A stretch of 64,000 bases of DNA from Lentzea guizhouensis (GTDB taxonomy: Bacteria; Actinomycetota; Actinomycetes; Mycobacteriales; Pseudonocardiaceae): contig NZ_CP016793.1 in NCBI RefSeq assembly GCF_001701025.1, positions 9,114,001 to 9,178,000 of the forward strand, read 5' to 3'. A program made the position numbers and the translations under genes. Below, piece by piece: positions 61,200 to 64,000 of this stretch. Numbering within the stretch: position 1 is the stretch's first letter; each line of letters starts with the position of its first letter. Below the pieces are notes generated by a model. It did no database searches. It saw only the letters and a program-made list of their open reading frames with translations, and had not been told where the DNA came from.

Positions 61200-62355
61200 G
61201 CAGTGCGTCGTACTCGCGCGGGCCGCCGGGGCGGCGCAGCACGAGCGAGGCGTTGTTGCCGCCGAACGCGTAGTTGTTGGACACCACCACGTCCATGTGC
61301 AGAGGGCGCGCGGTGTTCGGCACGAAGTCCAGAGTGGACTCCGCGCGGTCGCGGTGCGCAGGGCCAGCACGCTGGCCACCGCCTCGACCGCGCCCGCCGC
61401 GCCCAGCGTGTGTCCGATGAAGCTCTTGATGCTGCTGGTAGGCACCAGGGGAGCCCGCTCGCCGAACACGGCGCGCATGACCTTCTTCTCCATGGCGTCG
61501 TTGGCGGGCGTGCCGGTGCCGTGCCCGTTGACGTAGTCCACGGCGTCGGCGTCCAGACCGGCGTCGGCCAGCGCCCGGCGCATGGCCGTGGTGCCGCCGC
61601 GGCCGGTCGGTCCGGCGCGGTGCGTGGTAGGCGTCGGCGGACAGGCCGTAGCCCGCGACCTCGGCCAGCGGCTCCGCGCCCCTGGCCAGCGCGTGGTCCA
61701 GCGCCTCCACGACCAGGAACGCGGCGCCCTCGCCCAGGTTCAGGCCGTCCGAGCGGCTGTAGGGGCCGCACGGGCGGGCGCTGAGAGCCTGCAGGCCCGC
61801 GAACCCCGCGTAGGTGCCGAACAGCAGGGGGTCGACGCCGCCGGCGAGCACCACGTCCGCTTCACCGGTGAGGATCTTGTCCTTGGCCAGGCCGACCGCG
61901 TTGCCGCCCGCCGCGCACGCGGTCGAGACCAGGATGCGCGGGCCGGCCATGCCCAGCTTGCGGGCGACGACGTCGCCGGTGGCGTGCATGGGCTGGTAGC
62001 CGCCTGCCGCGGTCGGAGTGGCCTGGCACTTGCCGAGGACCAGCCCGAACCGCTCCTCGGGCAGGTCCGCGGGCGCGGCCACGCCCAGTCCCGCCTGGGT
62101 GACCGCCTGCCGGGCGGCGACGAGGGCGAGCCGGGCCGTGCGGTCCAGCCCGGTGTCCTCGGCCGGCAGCTGCGCGTCGATCCACTCGTCGGGCACCTGA
62201 CCCGCGAACCTGGCCTCGAACGCGGCGAACCGCTCGTCGTCCACGGCGGTGATGCCGCCCGCGCCCGCGGTGAGCCGTGCCCAGAACTCCTCCGGGTCCC
62301 GGCCGACCGCGCAGATCACCCCGACTCCGGTGATGACCACTGGCCGCAGCGCCAT
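61200..62355 (-). CDS. Beta-ketoacyl-ACP synthase (FabF-like KS), frameshifted
   Basis: ATG 62355, 'PVVITGVGVICAVGRDPEEF' start. Catalytic triad in place: Cys in 'LVSTACAAGGNAVGL', His in 'VDYVNGHGTGTPANDAMEKK', His in 'SSIKSFIGHTLGAAGAVEAV'. Two compensating frame changes (near 61620 and 61345) split the middle; each needs one or two bases. 'SNNYAFGGNNASLVLRR' is the usual KS end, after which the sequence runs straight into the CLF-like half. Catalyses chain extension in a type II PKS/FAS. Confidence 0.82.
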
Positions 62356-62402
62356 GCTTGCTCCTCCTCGCGACCCCCTGGGCGACCGCCCGGGTGACCA
62401 GA

Positions 62403-63476
62403 TCAGATGATCGGGGTGCTCCAGCTCTTGGGCGTGACGTACGGGCTGGTCAGCGTGATGACCTCGGTGTCGCCGACGGTGAGCGTGAGCCCGGCGGCGG
62501 CCAGGTCCGGCGGCAGCCGCAGCAGGCCGAGGGAGGACTTCAGCCCCATGCTGTGCACGGCGTGGACGACCTCGCCGATCTTCTCCCCGCCCACGGTGAC
62601 CGGTGTCCCCGGCTCGGGCACCTCGGTGCCGCCGGAGAAGCCGACCGTGCGGCGCTCGGCCGCGCCCTCGAAGGCGGCCACCACGGCGTCACGTCCGATG
62701 AACTCGTCCTTGGTGATGTCCACGAGCCAGCCCGCGCCCATCTCCAGCACGTCGACGCCCTCGCCCGCCTCGTGCCGCACGACCGGCTGCCGCACCTCCA
62801 GCATCGCCAGCTCCACGGCCTCCTGACCGGCGGGCACGGCGTGCTCCAGCGCCTTGGTCCACAGCCGCTCGGCCGACTCGCGCGGCACCAGCACCTTGTA
62901 GCCGTACTCGCCCGTCACGCCGGTGCGGGCGAAGAGGATGTCCACACCGTCCCACTGACTGTCCACAACAGACTCGAACGGCAGCGCGGCCAGCTCACCG
63001 TCGATCAGCCGGCCGACCAGGCCCCACGCGTACGGGCCCTCCAGGCCGAAGAGCGCGTACTCGGCGGTGCGGTCGGTGATGTCCACACCGGACTCGGCGT
63101 GCGCGCGCAGGTGCTCCAGCAGCCGGGTGCCCGCGCCGGTGGAGGACTCCAGCAGCAGGCCGTCCTCCCGGCCCCACACCACGACCTGGTCCACGACGGC
63201 GCCGTCCTCGGCGAGCACCAGGCTCGTCATGCAGCGCTCGGCGGTCAGGTACTCCACGTCGCGCGCCAGCACCTTCTGCGCGAAGTCGATGGCGCCGCTG
63301 CCGGAGAGCTCGATGATCCGCTCCCCGGACAGGTCCAGCAGGGCGGCCCGCTCCCGGATCGCCTCGTACTCGGCGTCGAGCGTGCTGAACCGGAGCGCGA
63401 CCTCGGCGTCCAGGACGGTGCCGTGCACGGCGCCCTCGGGGTGCGCGGCCTTCACCGGCGACGTCAGGGATTCCAT
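62403..63476 (-). CDS. GcvT/YgfZ-family folate-binding protein
   Basis: 357 aa. 'AIRERAALLDLSGERIIELS' opens the GcvT fold, then 'TAEYALFGLEGPYAWGLVGR', 'FARTGVTGEYGYKVLVPRES' (the RTGYTGExGYE block of T-protein), 'LEMGAGWLVDITKDEFIGRD' and a barrel-type C-terminus 'VPEPGTPVTVGGEKIGEVVH'. T-protein transfers a methylene group to tetrahydrofolate; relatives act as demethylases or folate-dependent carbon transferases. In a PKS operon, methyl, methylene or hydroxymethyl transfer to the chain is one option. No other glycine-cleavage genes here. Confidence 0.85.
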   Translation of the reverse strand: MESLTSPVKAAHPEGAVHGTVLDAEVALRFSTLDAEYEAIRERAALLDLSGERIIELSGSGAIDFAQKVLARDVEYLTAERCMTSLVLAEDGAVVDQVVVWGREDGLLLESSTGAGTRLLEHLRAHAESGVDITDRTAEYALFGLEGPYAWGLVGRLIDGELAALPFESVVDSQWDGVDILFARTGVTGEYGYKVLVPRESAERLWTKALEHAVPAGQEAVELAMLEVRQPVVRHEAGEGVDVLEMGAGWLVDITKDEFIGRDAVVAAFEGAAERRTVGFSGGTEVPEPGTPVTVGGEKIGEVVHAVHSMGLKSSLGLLRLPPDLAAAGLTLTVGDTEVITLTSPYVTPKSWSTPII

Positions 63477-63483
63477 TGTCGTG

Positions 63484-63963
63484 TCAAACCTTTCCGGTAG
63501 GGCTGGTGGCTGCCGGGTCGGCGATGGTGATGGTGCCCTCGGCGGCGACCTGGCCGTCGACCCTGGCGCTCACCTTGAACTCGCTGAAGGCCCGGCCTCC
63601 CGCCGTGCGGTCGGCGGTGAGGACGAGCTGGTCCCCCGGCACGACGGGGCGGCGGAACCGCATCGCCCGCACGCCCGCGAGGTAGCCGATCGGCCCCGCG
63701 CCGGCGAGGGCGAACACCACGCCGGCGAGCTGGGCCATCGCCTCGACGACGATCACGCCCGGAAGCACGGCCGCTGTCGGGAAGTGCCCCTGGAACCACA
63801 TCTCCGTGGCCGCGACGTTCTTGATCCCGACCGCGCCGACGCCGGGCTCGACCTTCTCGACCCGGTCGATCAGCAGGAAGGGCCATCGATGCGGCAAGAT
63901 CTCCCGGAGCTGGTCGTTGGTCAGTGACGTCCCCGCCCGCACGGGCTCCCGGGTCGTGGTCAT
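63484..63963 (-). CDS. fabZ: 3-hydroxyacyl-ACP dehydratase (FabZ-like)
   Basis: 159 aa, single hot-dog domain. 'ILPHRWPFLLIDRVEKVEPG' carries the catalytic His, 'WFQGHFPTAAVLPGVIVVEA' the helix with the catalytic Glu. 'VPGDQLVLTADRTAGGRAFS' and a standard C-terminus follow. Removes water to give trans-2-enoyl-ACP, so the product is at least partly reduced or polyenic; the matching ketoreductase is not in the window. ATG 63963 overlaps an upstream stop (ATGA). Confidence 0.9.
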   Translation of the reverse strand: MTTTREPVRAGTSLTNDQLREILPHRWPFLLIDRVEKVEPGVGAVGIKNVAATEMWFQGHFPTAAVLPGVIVVEAMAQLAGVVFALAGAGPIGYLAGVRAMRFRRPVVPGDQLVLTADRTAGGRAFSEFKVSARVDGQVAAEGTITIADPAATSPTGKV

Positions 63964-64000
63964 GCCGAACCGGCCGGCGCCTGCTCGACCAGGGCCGGGT
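63960..64000 (-). CDS. 3' end of the next operon gene
   Basis: Twelve codons reading P-A-L-V-E-Q-A-P-A-G-S-A and a TGA that overlaps the fabZ ATG by 4 bp, repeating the coupling seen through the operon. Identity cannot be told from so little sequence. Confidence 0.45.
   Translation of the reverse strand, partial: PALVEQAPAGSA

Overview
The window is high-GC actinobacterial DNA (third codon positions almost always G or C, many GTG starts, 4-bp ATGA/GTGA gene overlaps). A PPE/EspG/DUF3558 ESX-type set, an IclR-controlled pca operon, a NACHT ATPase and a type II PKS-like operon with a DrrA-type exporter point to the Pseudonocardiales (a Lentzea/Saccharothrix/Actinosynnema-like organism). This is inference from gene content; there is no rRNA or other marker here, and I see no tRNA, CRISPR array or intact insertion sequence.

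Layout. 1-2133: C-terminal part of a double WD40 propeller protein. 2176-5870: formate dehydrogenase accessory genes (fdhD, a small conserved gene, an OFA-type transporter) divergent from moeA, with no formate dehydrogenase in view. 5848-6942: AlkZ-like winged-helix protein. 6977-11778: translationally coupled pcaHGBDC-pobA operon (4-hydroxybenzoate to the beta-ketoadipate pathway) with a divergent IclR regulator at 11842. 12609-14129: TetR regulator and alpha/beta hydrolase sharing an operator. 14187-15589: a lipoprotein joining an SNase-like domain to a cellulose-binding module, and a secreted guanyl-type RNase. 15664-18981: NACHT ATPase with a degenerate trypsin-like N-terminus. 18968-22028: PucR-type regulator divergent from a Tat-exported FAD dehydrogenase. 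22471-26121: copper operon csoR-copZ-(His-rich secreted protein)-copA. 26200-28067: GDSL lipoprotein and small genes. 28092-31398: TetR repressor with twin operators facing a decayed or mis-sequenced oxidoreductase operon that ends in an EphD-like hydrolase-SDR fusion. 31465-38709: TPR protein, carboxylesterase, DUF4231 pair, secreted tripeptidyl-peptidase-like hydrolase, and a VOC-flavoprotein-VOC operon. 38817-42527: LuxR-type AAA regulator (frameshifted), P-loop kinase (deleted) and a membrane protein. 42528-44084: lower-GC, gene-poor stretch. 44085-48933: coiled-coil protein of unknown function and a four-gene ESX accessory set. 49391-64000: one long minus-strand biosynthetic operon (FabZ, GcvT-like protein, KS and CLF, nitroreductase, FAD monooxygenase, epoxide-hydrolase-like protein, FabD, two AcpS-type phosphopantetheinyl transferases, SnoaL-like fusion, alpha/beta hydrolase, beta-helix protein, DrrA-type ABC exporter); it continues past the right edge.

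The main caution is sequence quality or decay. At least eight otherwise well-conserved genes carry single-base deletions in G/C runs, and four lack 40-150 internal codons. A 260-bp tandem duplication sits in the CLF gene. The pattern fits assembly error in GC-rich DNA at least as well as biology, so 'pseudogene' calls here are provisional.

The most interesting parts are the NACHT protein with a doubly mutated trypsin domain, the PKS-like operon with a GcvT homologue and an in-frame KS-CLF junction, the SNase-CBM2 lipoprotein, and several readable operator/promoter arrangements (CsoR, two TetR systems, PucR).
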